From positions 186,001 to 250,000 of the forward strand of contig NC_026487.1 of NCBI RefSeq assembly GCF_000328475.2: a DNA stretch of 64,000 bases, given 5' to 3'. Within the stretch, counting starts at the first letter, position 1. Each line of letters opens with the position of its first letter. Made by a program: the position numbers and the translations under genes. The notes beneath the pieces were generated by a model. It was given only the letters and a program-made list of their open reading frames with translations. It searched no databases and had not been told where the DNA came from. Below, piece after piece: positions 52,012 through 63,514 of the stretch. The DNA is from Mycosarcoma maydis. Lineage: Eukaryota; Basidiomycota; Ustilaginomycetes; Ustilaginales.

Positions 52012-53127
52012 TTACGTAGTCTCGACAGCCGGAGCATCCAACAAGGAGCGACCGTTCTTGAAGTTGGTGTACCATCGCAGGTATGCCTCGTTGACCACCA
52101 ACGTCAATACGGTGTGCGGTGCGATGCGGAAGAGATGCGCCGTGGTGCCCTTGTACCAGCCCATGACACCTTCGGCCTTGGCGGTGAGGTAGAGGCAGTG
52201 AAACGGATTACGGTAGAGCGTTCCTACGCTGCGTCCACGCTCGTCGACTCGTACCGGCTGGTTGTACATTCTCGTCAGCGCTGTATCGGCTGGTTGCATC
52301 ACTGCACATACGCACAGACCGCTGAAGATGGACGATGCAAAGTAGGTGAAAAACGAGTTGGGCTTGTTGGCGAGCCACTTGAGCGGGTTGTACTCGTTGG
52401 CGTCGACGTCCATGTTGGTGAGGTAACCCTTGAACCACGTATACGCTGGGAGCTGCACGGTGCTTCCCATGGCCGTTCGCAGCACGGCGGCGTCCATGCC
52501 GCGTACCAAGCCACGCACGCCTTCGCTCTGAACAATCTTGACCAAACCATCGATGGTGCTCTTGTAGTTGTGCGACGCCTTGCCAATCACAAAGTGCGGA
52601 CTGTAGGCTTGGATGCGCGCCTTGACAAGGAAGAGCGGATTACCGAGAATCGCCCCGACACATCCACTCGACGCACCTGCCGCAAACGCACCTGCTGCCC
52701 ACTGCTCTTCGGCTTGCTTTCCTGCTGCGCGGTTGATGGCTTTGCGGAAGGGTTCGTAGAATCCCAGACGGCTACCGTTGAGCAGCACTTGGTAGACATA
52801 GGCGGCACCGATGCCTCTTTGTACACCTTTGAGACCTTCCGACTTGAGCGTCTTTGTGAAGCAGTCGAGCGAAGACTTGTACAGACGCGCACCGACGCCG
52901 GCTTGTGTGCCTGGCTGCGATGCTGCCGAGCCGGTTTGGCCGCCGAGTACACGCGGGGCAGCCGACATGAGCTCACCCTGAAGCTGCATGCGCGTCTTAC
53001 ACACCTCCATCGGATTTGTCACTGTGACGGCGGTCATGGCGGCCAATGCACCTGTGATGAAGCCCTCGGCGGTCGAGATCTTGACAGGCGCAGCCGGCGT
53101 GCCTGGCGCGACTTGTGTTGAAGCCAT
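52012..53127 (-). CDS. OAC1: Mitochondrial carrier of the Oac1 (oxaloacetate/sulfate) type
   Basis: The frame from ATG 53127 to TAA 52012-52014 gives 371 residues. The 94 upstream in-frame codons reach only a non-ATG start. Three carrier repeats are visible with signatures PMEVCKTRMQLQ, PLFLVKARIQAYS and PADTALTRMYNQP. In the second, Phe replaces the usual acidic residue. That change, together with TRMYNQ in the third repeat and RIAPHTVLTL, is the pattern of the Oac1 subgroup. About six membrane helices are expected. Known role of the subgroup: exchange or import of oxaloacetate, sulfate and related anions (including isopropylmalate) across the inner mitochondrial membrane. A Gly/Gln/Ser insert of about 25 residues follows the first signature and lengthens the protein over yeast Oac1 (324 residues). 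Confidence 0.9.
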   Translation of the reverse strand: MASTQVAPGTPAAPVKISTAEGFITGALAAMTAVTVTNPMEVCKTRMQLQGELMSAAPRVLGGQTGSAASQPGTQAGVGARLYKSSLDCFTKTLKSEGLKGVQRGIGAAYVYQVLLNGSRLGFYEPFRKAINRAAGKQAEEQWAAGAFAAGASSGCVGAILGNPLFLVKARIQAYSPHFVIGKASHNYKSTIDGLVKIVQSEGVRGLVRGMDAAVLRTAMGSTVQLPAYTWFKGYLTNMDVDANEYNPLKWLANKPNSFFTYFASSIFSGLCVCAVMQPADTALTRMYNQPVRVDERGRSVGTLYRNPFHCLYLTAKAEGVMGWYKGTTAHLFRIAPHTVLTLVVNEAYLRWYTNFKNGRSLLDAPAVETT

Positions 53128-53490
53128 GCTTGCTGTATGTGTGTGGGCGTTGACCAGCTTCCGTCTTGGGTCGGAGACTTGCGCAGGTGTACGTTGCTGC
53201 GCTCGTGGCGCGGAGAATGATGGCCAGAAACGACAAGCTAAACGAGAAGCTTTGGATGTGAGCGAACAGTGAGACAAGCGACTGGCAAGAAGAGTTGCTC
53301 TGCAAGACAAGGCTGTGGGGGTGTGTGGGTCGGTCGGGTCAAGCAACAGAAGCCGTTTAGGCCGGCCCCCCCCAAATTCACGATTGGATGAGAAGAAAAG
53401 CAGCAGCAAAGCACGACAGCCACCCTCGAGACATGAGACTCACCTAAGCTAAAGTTAGAAGAAGTCTGCAAGCTCACCTCGCAATTTATT

Positions 53491-53545
53491 TATCACGAAT
53501 AATCACGAAAATCACGAATAATCACGAATAATCACGAATAATACC
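53491..53545. repeat. 10-bp tandem array (AATCACGAAT), five copies
   Basis: Five copies of AATCACGAAT, the second losing one or two bases. Here the unit is 10 bp rather than the usual 7. Confidence 0.92.
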
Positions 53546-54540
53546 TGGAGAACCTCAACACGGAACCTACCAGATCGGTGTCCGCCCGCTCCCGATATGC
53601 CGATTGACTCTCGACGCATTCTTCAGCAGCGATGGGAGTGCACACTCGCAAACAGACAGGTTGGCTGAGAGCATTTAGCACCGGCAACTCACGACTTGGC
53701 TCCGTTGTGTCTGGGGCGGCTGGCGGTCTGGCACACGGGCGAATTTCAAAGTCATGTTGTTTGCTCACAACAAGCCAACTAACTCTACTGGTTAGTTGCA
53801 ATCACGAATCTAAGTTAGTTGTAACCTGGTCACGAGCTGGAGCCACGACGACAGTGGCGAAGAAGCGTGGGCAGCGTGCAATATTCTTTATTCATCTGGA
53901 ACGACAGAAGCGTGACGACATTGTGCCTCTGTTAGTCAACAAAGAAGCAGCATGCACGCAGCACGCATGAGGGGGCTTTCCATGTTGGGACTTTGACTCG
54001 CACTTTACCAAGAAACACTCACGACTCACACTCGATCGGAGATAACGTAGCAGTAGATTCAGAGCGCACATACGGTGGAGCCGATGAGCACCAGAATCGC
54101 GCATCGGGCCAACTGTATGCTACACAAGCACGAAAGATGCTTGGTCGAGGCAGCGCCCTGGTTAGCTAGCTGTCTTTGTGCTCAAGGACCAGCCACGAAC
54201 CCGGACAAATCAGTCAAGGGTGTGAGACACGCAAGCGCCTTCTGTGACGCCTAGAAGCCCGCCAAATTCACATTCGTGATTCACGATGGTAAAGGCGCAG
54301 AGGCGCGACAAAGTGCGGAGTGGATCCGACTGAGCTTTAGCTGTCAGAGTCGTGAGTAGTGTGGATTACGGATCGTGGATCGTGGATCGTGTAGTAATAA
54401 TGCGCGTGTGTGTGCGCGTGTGTTTGTAGAAAATCATGAATCACGAAACTCACACTCTGTCAGTGCTCCACGTTCACCCGTGTGAGTGGCAGCAAGTTGA
54501 GATTGCCAAGTGTGTGTGCAACTCGAAATTAGACCAACAC

Positions 54541-54596
54541 GGCTCACTGACTAGCTGGCTCACTGACTAGCTGGCTCGCTGGCTCGCGGGCTGGCT
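54541..54596. repeat. 16-bp direct repeat plus GGCTCGCT units
   Basis: Two perfect copies of GGCTCACTGACTAGCT are followed by shortened GGCTCGCT and GGCTGGCT units. It lies about 730 bp upstream of the kinase ATG. Confidence 0.85.
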
Positions 54597-55321
54597 GATT
54601 GTTTGTTTTTTCACTCTCTCAGGGTCGCAGGCTGATGCGTGATGTTGAGATTCTCCAACAATCACGAATCACGAATTGACAGCCGCCCGTGAGTTTCAGC
54701 GCCCACCTTTAGCGTAGCCCCTGTGTGTCCATTCTCCGCCGCCTCTCGTCTTTCATCGCTCGCCAAAGCTCAAGCTTGGTCGGTATCACCATAGCCACCG
54801 CCATCGACATCGACATATCCATCCATCTCCATCCTCATCACCATCCGCATCACCTTGCGCCCATCCGCGCCCGCTCCTCTGCTTCCTGGTGAGAGCATCA
54901 TCGCCGCTTGCAACTTCTCCCTCCTGCCTTGATCAATATCTTCGACTCTCAAGCCATCGCCATCACCAACCCCCTCACCCTCGGCATTCGCTTTGTGTTT
55001 CGGACTTTATCGCATCCGTCTACCTCTTGATACCCTACGCATTCTACTGCACTCAGCTGCCATCCCCCCTGCATCCACAAAGCTGCTCGATCTCCATCCA
55101 TCGGCCGCTTCCAAGCCAGGTTCACAACGATACCCGGATCGCATTCCATCCTGACAGCTCTTCGCTCGGTCTCAAGCTCAGCTCAGCACAGCATACGGCG
55201 GAGCATACGTCTCGAAGTCCAGCTCGGCTTGTTGGCATTTTCACATCACCCACGCTCATCGCATACCCCCCCACACACACATCCCTCTCGCCACACAGCA
55301 GCATCTGTGTCCGCAAATAGC

Positions 55322-56853
55322 ATGATGCAACCCCCGCACGGCGCCGATCCCGAGGACTACTACGTCAAGCAGGATCGTGTCGGAAAAGGCTCGTTTGGTG
55401 AAGTGTACAAAGGCTTCGACAAACGATCCAGGCAACCCGTCGCAATCAAGATCATCGACCTCGAGAATGCCGAGGACGAGATCGACGACATCCAGCAAGA
55501 AATCGCCATCTTGAGCCAACTCGACAGCGCTCATGTCACCAAGTATGTTTTCCCCGTGCAGTGCAGCACCATTGCAATCCATCGCGCGCGCCTACCTCCA
55601 ACTCGCTCCGTTTGCTCACCTATCCTTTCTTTTGTTTTGCGCCTCTTCAACAGGTACCATGGCTCTTGGCTCAAGGGCACCAACCTGTGGATCGTGATGG
55701 AGTACTGCTCCGGAGGTAGTTGCTCCGACCTGGTGAGTACCCCCCCCATCCACTGTCCTCTGACTGCCCTACTTACCCCAACGGCGTCGTCTCAAAGTCG
55801 CCACCTCGGCTAACCCGACCTTTTCGTTTCATCTTCTTTCTCCTCTCCTTCCCATCCCACACAGATGAAACCCGGCAGATTCCGCGAAGACTACATTGCC
55901 ATCGTAGTGCGCGAGCTGCTCAAGGGTCTCGAGTACCTGCACGGTGAAGGCAAGCTGCACCGCGACATCAAGGCTGCCAACATCCTTCTGTCCGCCACAG
56001 GTGACGTCAAACTCGCCGATTTCGGTGTCTCTGGTCAACTCACAGCCACCATGACCAAGAAAAACACTTTTGTCGGCACGCCTTACTGGATGAGCCCCGA
56101 GGTGATCAAACAGAGCGGGTACGATTTCAAGGCCGACATTTGGAGTTTGGGCATCACCGCCATCGAGCTTGCCATGGGCGAGCCGCCCTACGCTGACCTT
56201 CATCCGATGAAGGTCCTCTTCCTCATTCCCAAGAACCCCCCGCCTCAACTCGAAGGTCCCTTTTCTAGACCTTTTAAAGAGTTTGTCAACCTCTGCCTCC
56301 AACGTGACCCGGCCAACCGTCCGTCGGCCAAAGAGCTTCTCAAACACCCTTTCATCCGCAAAGCCAAGAGGACCACCTACCTCACCGAACTCATCGAGAG
56401 GCTCGAGCGCTGGAGGGCCGAGGGTGGCGATCGTCACGAATCCGAGGAGAGCGAGGAAGCAGACGACGACTTCCAGGAGGATGGCGACGACATGTGGGAT
56501 TTCGGCACGGTTCGCAACACCATGCGTCGTGGTGGACGTGGAACAGTGGCCATGCGCATGCCCGCAAGTGCAATGACTGCTGCTGCCGCCGCCGCCGCTA
56601 TCAACGGAGACGAAGATGCGCTTTCTGGTAGATATCAGAGCAAGGAATTGCCTCGGGTACCACATCAACAGCCACCCCGATCGCCACAGCCGCAGTCTCG
56701 TTCACCCACCTATGAACAGCGACCCTCACACGCTCAACTTCCACACTCCCCACGCCATGCGGTGTCATCACCACGGTTGCAACAAGAGCAAGAGCATCAA
56801 CTACAACATCAACAACAGCAGCAACAACAGAAGTGGTACCAACAGCAACAGCC

Positions 56854-56886
<33 letters not shown>

Positions 56887-57361
56887 GCAGCAGCAGCAGC
56901 AACTTGACCGCAGATTCGGCTCCTCCGGTTCGGCAGGATCTGGGTCGGGATCTGTAGGTGGCACCGTGCGTCTCGCAGCAGCGCCGTCGCGACCAGGCAT
57001 CCCCAATGGTGCAACTAGCGATGCGATCCTGCGCCAGCCAAGCTTTTCTGCAGCCGATGCGTACGATAAGGCCATCTCTGGCAATTCCAACTCGCACCAC
57101 CACGCCTCTCCTAACGGCCATGGACCAGCATCCGACCCCTACTATGCGGACAATCATCGCGGTGCGTATCCTGACCGCGTGGAGGAAGAGCGAAGGAGGA
57201 TGGAAGAGCTTCACCTCCGTCAACAGGGCGGTACGCCATCCAGCCCAGTCGCGCGCGGAGCTGAGGACCGTCACAAGGGTTCCCCCGATCCAACGCATCA
57301 GAATCAGCAGCAGCAGCAGCAGCAGCAACCACAAAAACAAGCACAACCACAACAAGCACAA

Positions 57362-57395
<34 letters not shown>

Positions 57396-57628
57396 CTGCA
57401 CGTCTCACTGCCCTTGATACCGTCTTCCTGCCCGTCATTGAGCAGCTTAACTTGGCAGTGGCATCTCGACGAGACGCTGTGCGCACGTTGGCCAACTTGC
57501 GTGCATGTTTAGAAGAAGCCGAGATGGTCACGCCAGGCATCATGAACGCGTTTGCCGTCGAGCTCTTCCACACTATGGCTGAGGTGGAAGGTGATCGAGA
57601 GCCAGAGGAGGACCACTGGGATTCTTGA
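55322..57628 (+). CDS. Germinal-centre-kinase (Ste20-like, MST3/Nak1 type) Ser/Thr kinase, three exons
   Basis: Exons are 55322-55542, 55654-55732 and 55865-57628, with GT...CAG introns of 111 and 132 bp. The product has 687 residues. The kinase domain (about residues 13-265) is complete: glycine loop GKGSFGEV, lysine in [21 protein letters not shown], catalytic loop [11 protein letters not shown], and activation segment [16 protein letters not shown] replaces the usual [19 protein letters not shown] and [17 protein letters not shown] are typical of germinal-centre kinase group III. An acidic stretch follows, then a Gln-rich linker with two polyglutamine tracts (about 56800-56900 and 57305-57395). 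A C-terminal helical block closes the protein ([18 protein letters not shown]). Such kinases control polarity and septation. Nak1 and the smut kinase Don3 are the candidate counterparts, and I cannot choose between them. Confidence 0.92.
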
Positions 57629-58074
57629 CGCGCGTCAATCGATGCCTGTCGATTCGCCTTGCCTCTCTCGTATTTCACCTCATTCGCTTTCCCAGTATGA
57701 CCTCTTACCAGCCGAGCGCTCTATCCGAACAACCTCACACACACGAAAGGTCTCGGAATCGCTCTCTATCCTCAAGGAATATTTTTTTCCCTTAGGCCCG
57801 GTCCACCCGCACGCTTGCCCTGTCTCGACTCACCCTTCGCGCGCCAACTTGCATCTTTCCCCGCACTTGTGGGCTTGCTCCCAACACCGACTCTCCATCT
57901 CGCTCATTCAATCGACCGCACAACGTGGCATCCCTCTCTATCCGAGGCCTGTTCTCGACTTAATTTCATCGCATTGTCCCCCTGAGTGCCGCAGTTTGAT
58001 TGCATTGCTTGCATTGGTGAGTACGGCCAGAATGGGGTTTTTATGAGCAAGGTAAGATCGAAGCAGGCGCGGCT
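57629..58074. other. 446-bp convergent intergenic region, nothing seen
   Basis: Shared 3' flank of the kinase (+) and COG2 (-) genes. Pyrimidine-rich on the plus strand. No repeat cluster, gene or RNA recognised. Confidence 0.5.
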
Positions 58075-61000
58075 CTACATTTGCTCCGGGCTTGAAAGCA
58101 AAAAGTTCTTGAGGGTCAACCAATCGGACCAGGAGTCCAGATCGATGTCGAGCTGCAGGTGATGGATCAAGGAAGACCAGGTAGCAAGGGCATGTCTGTT
58201 TGATTCTGTGAAGGATTTTTCGAGTTCTGCCAGACCAGGAGCGGTGCTTTGTTTGGGAGGAGCTTGGAAGAGGCCGGCTAACAAGGCGGGTGGAGGATGG
58301 GAGTTTTTCAGGCGGATGAGCGAGTGTTGGTTTTTGTTGATGGTTTCGATTGTCGAAATGTAGCGTTTGAACGCATCGGCGAGGATGGGGAGCGACCATT
58401 CGCGCTTGATGTGGTTGGCGAGGTGGTTGGATGAGACAAATGTCTGGAGCGGCTGCATCATTTGGTGGATGACTTGGATCGAGGGACCAGGATTGGCACT
58501 GGCACTGGTTTCGGTGCGATAGGCAGGTGTTGAGAAGGAACGAAGCATTCGAAGTGGCGAAACGACGCGTGGTAACATGACGTTGTGCAGTAGACGACCA
58601 ATCGACGAGATGAGCGCAGGGATAAAGTCGAGTGATTCGTCAAGCACCGCCAGCAGATCACTCCGCAATGTAGACCATCCGCGATCCATCTGGTCGACGC
58701 CATGCGCCGCAATGCAGGGCAGGATCGTTTCATCCAACATCACCTCGATGCTCTGTTTGAGAAACAAGCCATCCCGAACAAGCGCCACTCCAACCAACAG
58801 CTGCTGATCGTCGCGCTCCTGTACTCCATCCACCGGTTGCGGCGTAGACACCCGAGACACATCCGCACTCGCACTCGCACGCAGCTCGCTACTCGTCCGT
58901 GCCTCACTCGTGCGCATCCCATCCAGCTTCTTAGCACGCATCTCAACAGGCGCCTCCTCCTCCACCCACGTCTTGTATCGACTAAGAATCTGAAGCGTCA
59001 CCCTCCACTCGCGCGCTGACAACTCGTGAATATGCACGCCCGCAGACCACACCGTGCGAATCGCTTGCACAGTCGCGTGCGTTGCGCGCATACATCCTTG
59101 GTCTCCCCCCACGCGTCCGTCCGCCAATTCCGCCTCGAGCTCCGTAACAACCTGGCGGAATCGCATCTGAAAATACACGGGCAACTGCCACCTTCGTTTG
59201 AATGCGGTCCAATTCGCATGCTGCTGGACGCGCAAGCGCGCTTTGTCGGTAGGTGCTAGCGAGAGCAAGCGCTCCAGCAAGGTGTTGGTGAGTGTAAAGT
59301 TCGAGTAGAACGTATCGGTGTGGCCAACGAAGAAGATTGTGCTGCCCATCGAGTCGAGCAGCCGAGTGGAGAGCGTGTCCCAGACTACGTTGGTGAATAT
59401 ATCGCACGCCAGCTCGTGGTTATCTTGTGTCGAGTCCACAGCTTCGACGCTAATCGGATGCGTTTGATCAGAGATCTCGCGCGATGCATCGCATACCTGC
59501 CAAGCGTCGATAGCGACAAATGCGAGCACAGAGTTGTACAGCTCCACCAAGCGGTTGGGCGACGAAGACGAAACGAGCAGCGATCCGACATGGTTGTGGT
59601 GTTCTTCGAACTGAGTTTGCACTGCACGTGGCAGTGTCTCGAGGGAGTTCTGGATGCTGACGTCGGTGCGTTGCGACTCCTTGTCAAGTGTCATGTTCTT
59701 ATCTGCCCACTTGTCAACCAACAGATCGCGCACCGCTTCCTCGGCCTCGTTCGACCGCTTCACTGTCGCATCCGCGCCATCGGCCTCGCGAACAAGCGTA
59801 AGCGTATTCAACGTCGACAAGGCCATCTCCAACCAAGAGCGCTGCTCCTCGAACCTCGCGCTCCAATACGCCGCTTCCACATCACCGCCCTGCTCGGCTG
59901 GCTCGGCAACCTGTGTCCAAGCATCCAACTCGTTGGTCGCCTGCTCGTGAATCGTCAGTGCTTGACTTCTAGCATTCATGTTCTGCAAAAAGCTCGTTCT
60001 GCGTGCGGTCGGAGAAGCATGCGACTTGCGCAGCTCTGGCCAAGACGCCGTTTTCGGCTTACTCTGGCCATGCACCAAGAGCGAAGTTGGCGAGACGAGG
60101 TGCGCGACAAGCGTTCGCACGTCGTTACGGAGTACAGAGCGAATCTTGTCGAGACGGTCTTGAAGAGCGTCTGTGAAGTGCGTCAGCTTCTCCTCATTGA
60201 TGCGGCGGTGGAGGAAGCGAAGCCGAGAGTATTCAGCCGACGTGCGAGCGATGCGTTGTGGTAGGCCGAGCAGAGAAGACGAAGAGGATGCAGCACCGCC
60301 GCCTATCAAGGTGTCGGAGCGCGTCTGTGTGCGCGAGCCAGGATGATCGTCCGAGCCTCTTGTATGTAGAGCTGATCGCGTTTGGTGTACATGTGCGTCG
60401 GACGAGAGTCGGTGTAGAATCCTTCTCTGGGAGCGTCTGTGTTGTCCATGATGGTGCGCTTCGTTGGCTCCAAGCTCGTCTGACGACTCATCCCCACTTT
60501 CCGTATCTTCCTCGTACTCGGAAGACATGGCATAGTCGGACACCTCCTGATCCGAGCCAGACGCCACCGAGGCTACACTGTCCCGACGCTTTCCGATCGA
60601 AGTTACGCTGAGCAATGACGGCCTCCTAGCCGCATGAGACGACCTTCGCCTTGTCGATCCGCGCGCGTCATTATGGATCAGGAGCAGGTCTTCGAGCCTC
60701 ACAATCGAATCATGAAGCTGCAGCATGAGCTCCAATTTCGCCTTGTGACTCGTCGCATCTTCTTTACGTTTGATGCAGTCCTCTATATCGTCCTGGACGC
60801 TCTTGAGCATACTACGAGAAGCAAGCAGCGTGTCACGCACGGGTGCCATTAGTCCGTGCGTTGGAGCGTGATCATGTATGTCCGAATAGGTTGGCCTTGT
60901 ATTCCATCCTAATCGAGCTATCCGGTGCGCTTCGGACTTGAGGCTACTACCGAGAGAGACGAAGTCCTTGTAATCCTCGTTGATGATCGAATACAGCTCG

Positions 61001-61479
61001 TCCTTGAGCTTCTCACTATAGCTGCGCAGATCGCTCAGGATAAAGTTGAGGTCAGAAGCTTTCGTTCTAGAGACGAGAAAGTCATCAACAGAGAAAGTGG
61101 GCGTGTGGATAGGTGAAAGAAGCGTCAAGTCATGCGATAAAGGGGTGAGTGAAGGAAAAGCAGGCGATTCTCGTGTTTCTTCTCCGTCCACGTATAGCTT
61201 TTCTTGGCCATTGAGGCTGCTGGTAGAGGCGTACGAATTCATGGCTGTCTGTCGAGCGAGCACGCCGTCTCCTCGCGCCTTGAATGAGCCGCTAGCGCTT
61301 TCGAATGCGCTGCCTTGCTGATTTCCGACAGGTGCGATGACTTGGTGGTAGGTCACTGAGAAAGGATGTTCGAGAAGATCTCTGACAGATCGAGTTAGTT
61401 GTTAGTTGTTCCTGGCTCGAGCACCAAGCCGACGAATCGTGAATCGCGCTCCCACGCACCTTGCACGAGTTCTGAGCAT
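58075..61479 (-). CDS. COG2: COG2, subunit of the conserved oligomeric Golgi complex, with 20-nt first exon
   Basis: The long frame 58075-61381 opens without an ATG near its true beginning (GTG at 61356, first internal ATG at 61242). A 20-nt exon at 61460-61479 (ATG CTC AGA ACT CGT GCA AG) joins it across a 78-bp intron with donor GTGCGT, CTAAC branch-like sites and acceptor TGTCAG. The join reads on in frame as RDLLEHPFSVTYHQV. The product has about 1108 residues. The COG2 N-terminal pattern is present (FSVDDFLVSR, LRSYSEKLKDELYSIINEDYKDFVSLGSSL), and a helical C-terminal region resembles the COG2 C domain. Known role: part of lobe A of the tether for retrograde vesicles within the Golgi. 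A Ser/acidic insert (about residues 245-370) is low in complexity. If the first exon is wrong, ATG 61242 would give 1055 residues. Confidence 0.87.
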
Positions 61480-61759
61480 GTTAGGGCGAAAGTCGAATGC
61501 GGCTGGCGTAAAGCGTGAAGCGCTGTGACTCGTGCTTTGTGGAAAAGTTACACTCGTGACTCGTGACTTTTGCCATTTCGAGACCGACACCTCACGCCTC
61601 GTGCCTCGTGCCTCGCTCCTACTTTTGCTCTCTCTTCTCACCTTTTTCTGAATCCATCAAGTGGACGCTCAAGCTAGAGTCTACCTCCTCGGCGTACGAA
61701 CCTTGCTTTGCTGTGAGCGTACCTGTTGCGTGATACGTACCTATATACTCGAACACGCG

Positions 61760-63249
61760 ATGGCAGCAGGATATGCTTCCGATTTACTGTCGAGCTCCGC
61801 TTTAAAGACCGCGCTCGCTGCTGTCGTCTTGTCGATCGTCCTTTCATCCATCATGGGTGCGTTGCGTAGCAAAAAGTGGAAGGCGCAAGGGAAGCACGTG
61901 TTCATCACGGGCGGCTCGCAGGGTCTTGGTCTTGCAGTGGCCGAATTGCTCGCTTCCAAAGGTGCGCACGTCACCATCTGCAGTCGAACCGAGTCCAAGC
62001 TTCGAGAATCGGTGGAGAAAGTCAAGGTGAGTTGTGCACAAGCTTGTTGCTTCCACCACCGAACCTTGTTGCAGCTGTGAGTGCTCTTGTCGTTGTGAGA
62101 TAGGACACTGATCAAGATACGGTTGCTACTTGCTCTGACTCTCTGTTTTGTTCAACATGCCAATTCGACGCACCTGCCTTCTGCTCGGCGTCGTCCGTGC
62201 ACAGGCAGCCGCCAAGTCCAATAGCCAAAACATCGATTACATCGCTGCAGACGTGTCCACGTTTGAAGGCGCAAAGCGCGCGATAGAATCATGTCGAGTT
62301 GTCCCAGACACCGTGTTCTGCTGCGCTGGCGGTGCCAAACCCGGATTCTTCATTGAACAGACCGAAAGCGACTTCGAGAAGGGGATCAAGACCGACTATT
62401 GGACGTGCCTCGCTACTGCACATGTAAGTCTTGCTCCTCCACGACTCTTCCCAGCAGTGAACCGCTGACGTTCGTGCTTCTCATCCTCTACGTGCAACCT
62501 TTGGTTGCTCTCCGCCGCACGCAGGCGTCAGCAAATGCAATGGCACGGACCAATCTCGCCGATGGCAAGATTGTGCTTGTAAGCTCAACACTGGGACTTA
62601 TTGGACTGGTCGGGTACTCGCAATATGCGCCGATGAAGCATGCTATCAGAGGTACGTCCAAGGACACTCGATTAAAAAATGAAATCCGACATGAGAAGAA
62701 CTGACCTGCAAACCACACTTGTCAACGCTGCGTCGTCCAGGACTCGCCGAGTCGCTGCGATCCGAGCTGATCCTCTATGGCATCTCTGTCCACGCCTACT
62801 TTCCCGGGACGATCCTCTCGCCTGGGCTGGAAGAGGAGAACAAGACCAAGCCCAAAATTACACTCGAAATCGAAGGACAAGATGATGGTTTGACACCGGC
62901 CCAGTGCGCAAAGGGTCTTATCAAGGGTACGTGTCTGCTGTTTGCTCTGATCGGAGTACGACTTCTCGAACAAGCTTTAATGTTGGCAGTTGCAAACTGA
63001 CACTGGCGACTGCTTCTGTTTTCAGGGGTGGAGCGAGGACACTTTTTCATTACGACAGATTTCAACACGGAACTCTTTCGATCCGCCGCTCTCGGTGCAA
63101 GTCCAACCAACCGTGGAGTGCTGGACAGAGCGGTTGCGCTGATTGCCTGGATCGCCATCCCCGTCTGGCGCAACTTGATAGCGGACAGAGCCATCAAGAA
63201 GCATAGCAAACAACATAAACAGTCTCTGTTTAGTGCTCCAACCAATTGA
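61760..63249 (+). CDS. TSC10: 3-ketodihydrosphingosine reductase (Tsc10/KDSR type), five exons
   Basis: Exons 61760-62026, 62205-62423, 62525-62651, 62741-62926 and 63026-63249 join to 1023 nt and 340 residues. All introns are GT...AG (GTGAGT, GTAAGT, GTACGT, GTACGT donors). It is a short-chain dehydrogenase: N-terminal membrane helix (about 15-35), cofactor loop TGGSQGLG, CCAGGA in place of the common NNAG, SS in VLVSSTLG, and the catalytic Tyr-X3-Lys as YAPMK in YSQYAPMKHAIRGLAE. A C-terminal hydrophobic segment (ALIAWIAIPVW) is the second membrane contact. The order of motifs and both membrane segments fit KDSR/Tsc10, which makes dihydrosphingosine with NADPH at the ER. Length (340) matches yeast Tsc10 (320). 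It is divergent from COG2, with 280 bp between starts. Confidence 0.92.
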
Positions 63250-63514
63250 ATCAAGCACCAAGCTTTGTGATTTATTAGGTGCAAGGTGCAATTTGCTTGT
63301 TTCGCAGAATTGCGCTCCTTTTTATGGCTTCGTGTCATTTCTGGCAATAGAACCAAGCACAGATCGGACAAACGGAGAGAGCTGTGTGATGCAGAATACA
63401 ATGTCGATAAAGCAAAAGATGTGGAGATGCTGCTGCTGCTGTTGCCGATATGTACAAGTTGGGGCGGGGATCGGTGCTATTACGATCTGCGCTGTTTTGG
63501 TGAATGTTGTGAGT

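Larger units (their letters stand above)
53128..55321. other. 2.2-kb divergent intergenic region
   Basis: Promoters of the carrier (-) and kinase (+) genes must lie here. It holds the 10-bp array at 53491-53545, CACGAWT sites at 53800, 54275-54295, 54362-54395 (CGTGGATC units), 54430 and 54658-54680, and a 16-bp repeat. From about 54720 the plus strand is pyrimidine-rich up to the kinase ATG, probably its leader. No gene supported. Confidence 0.6.
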
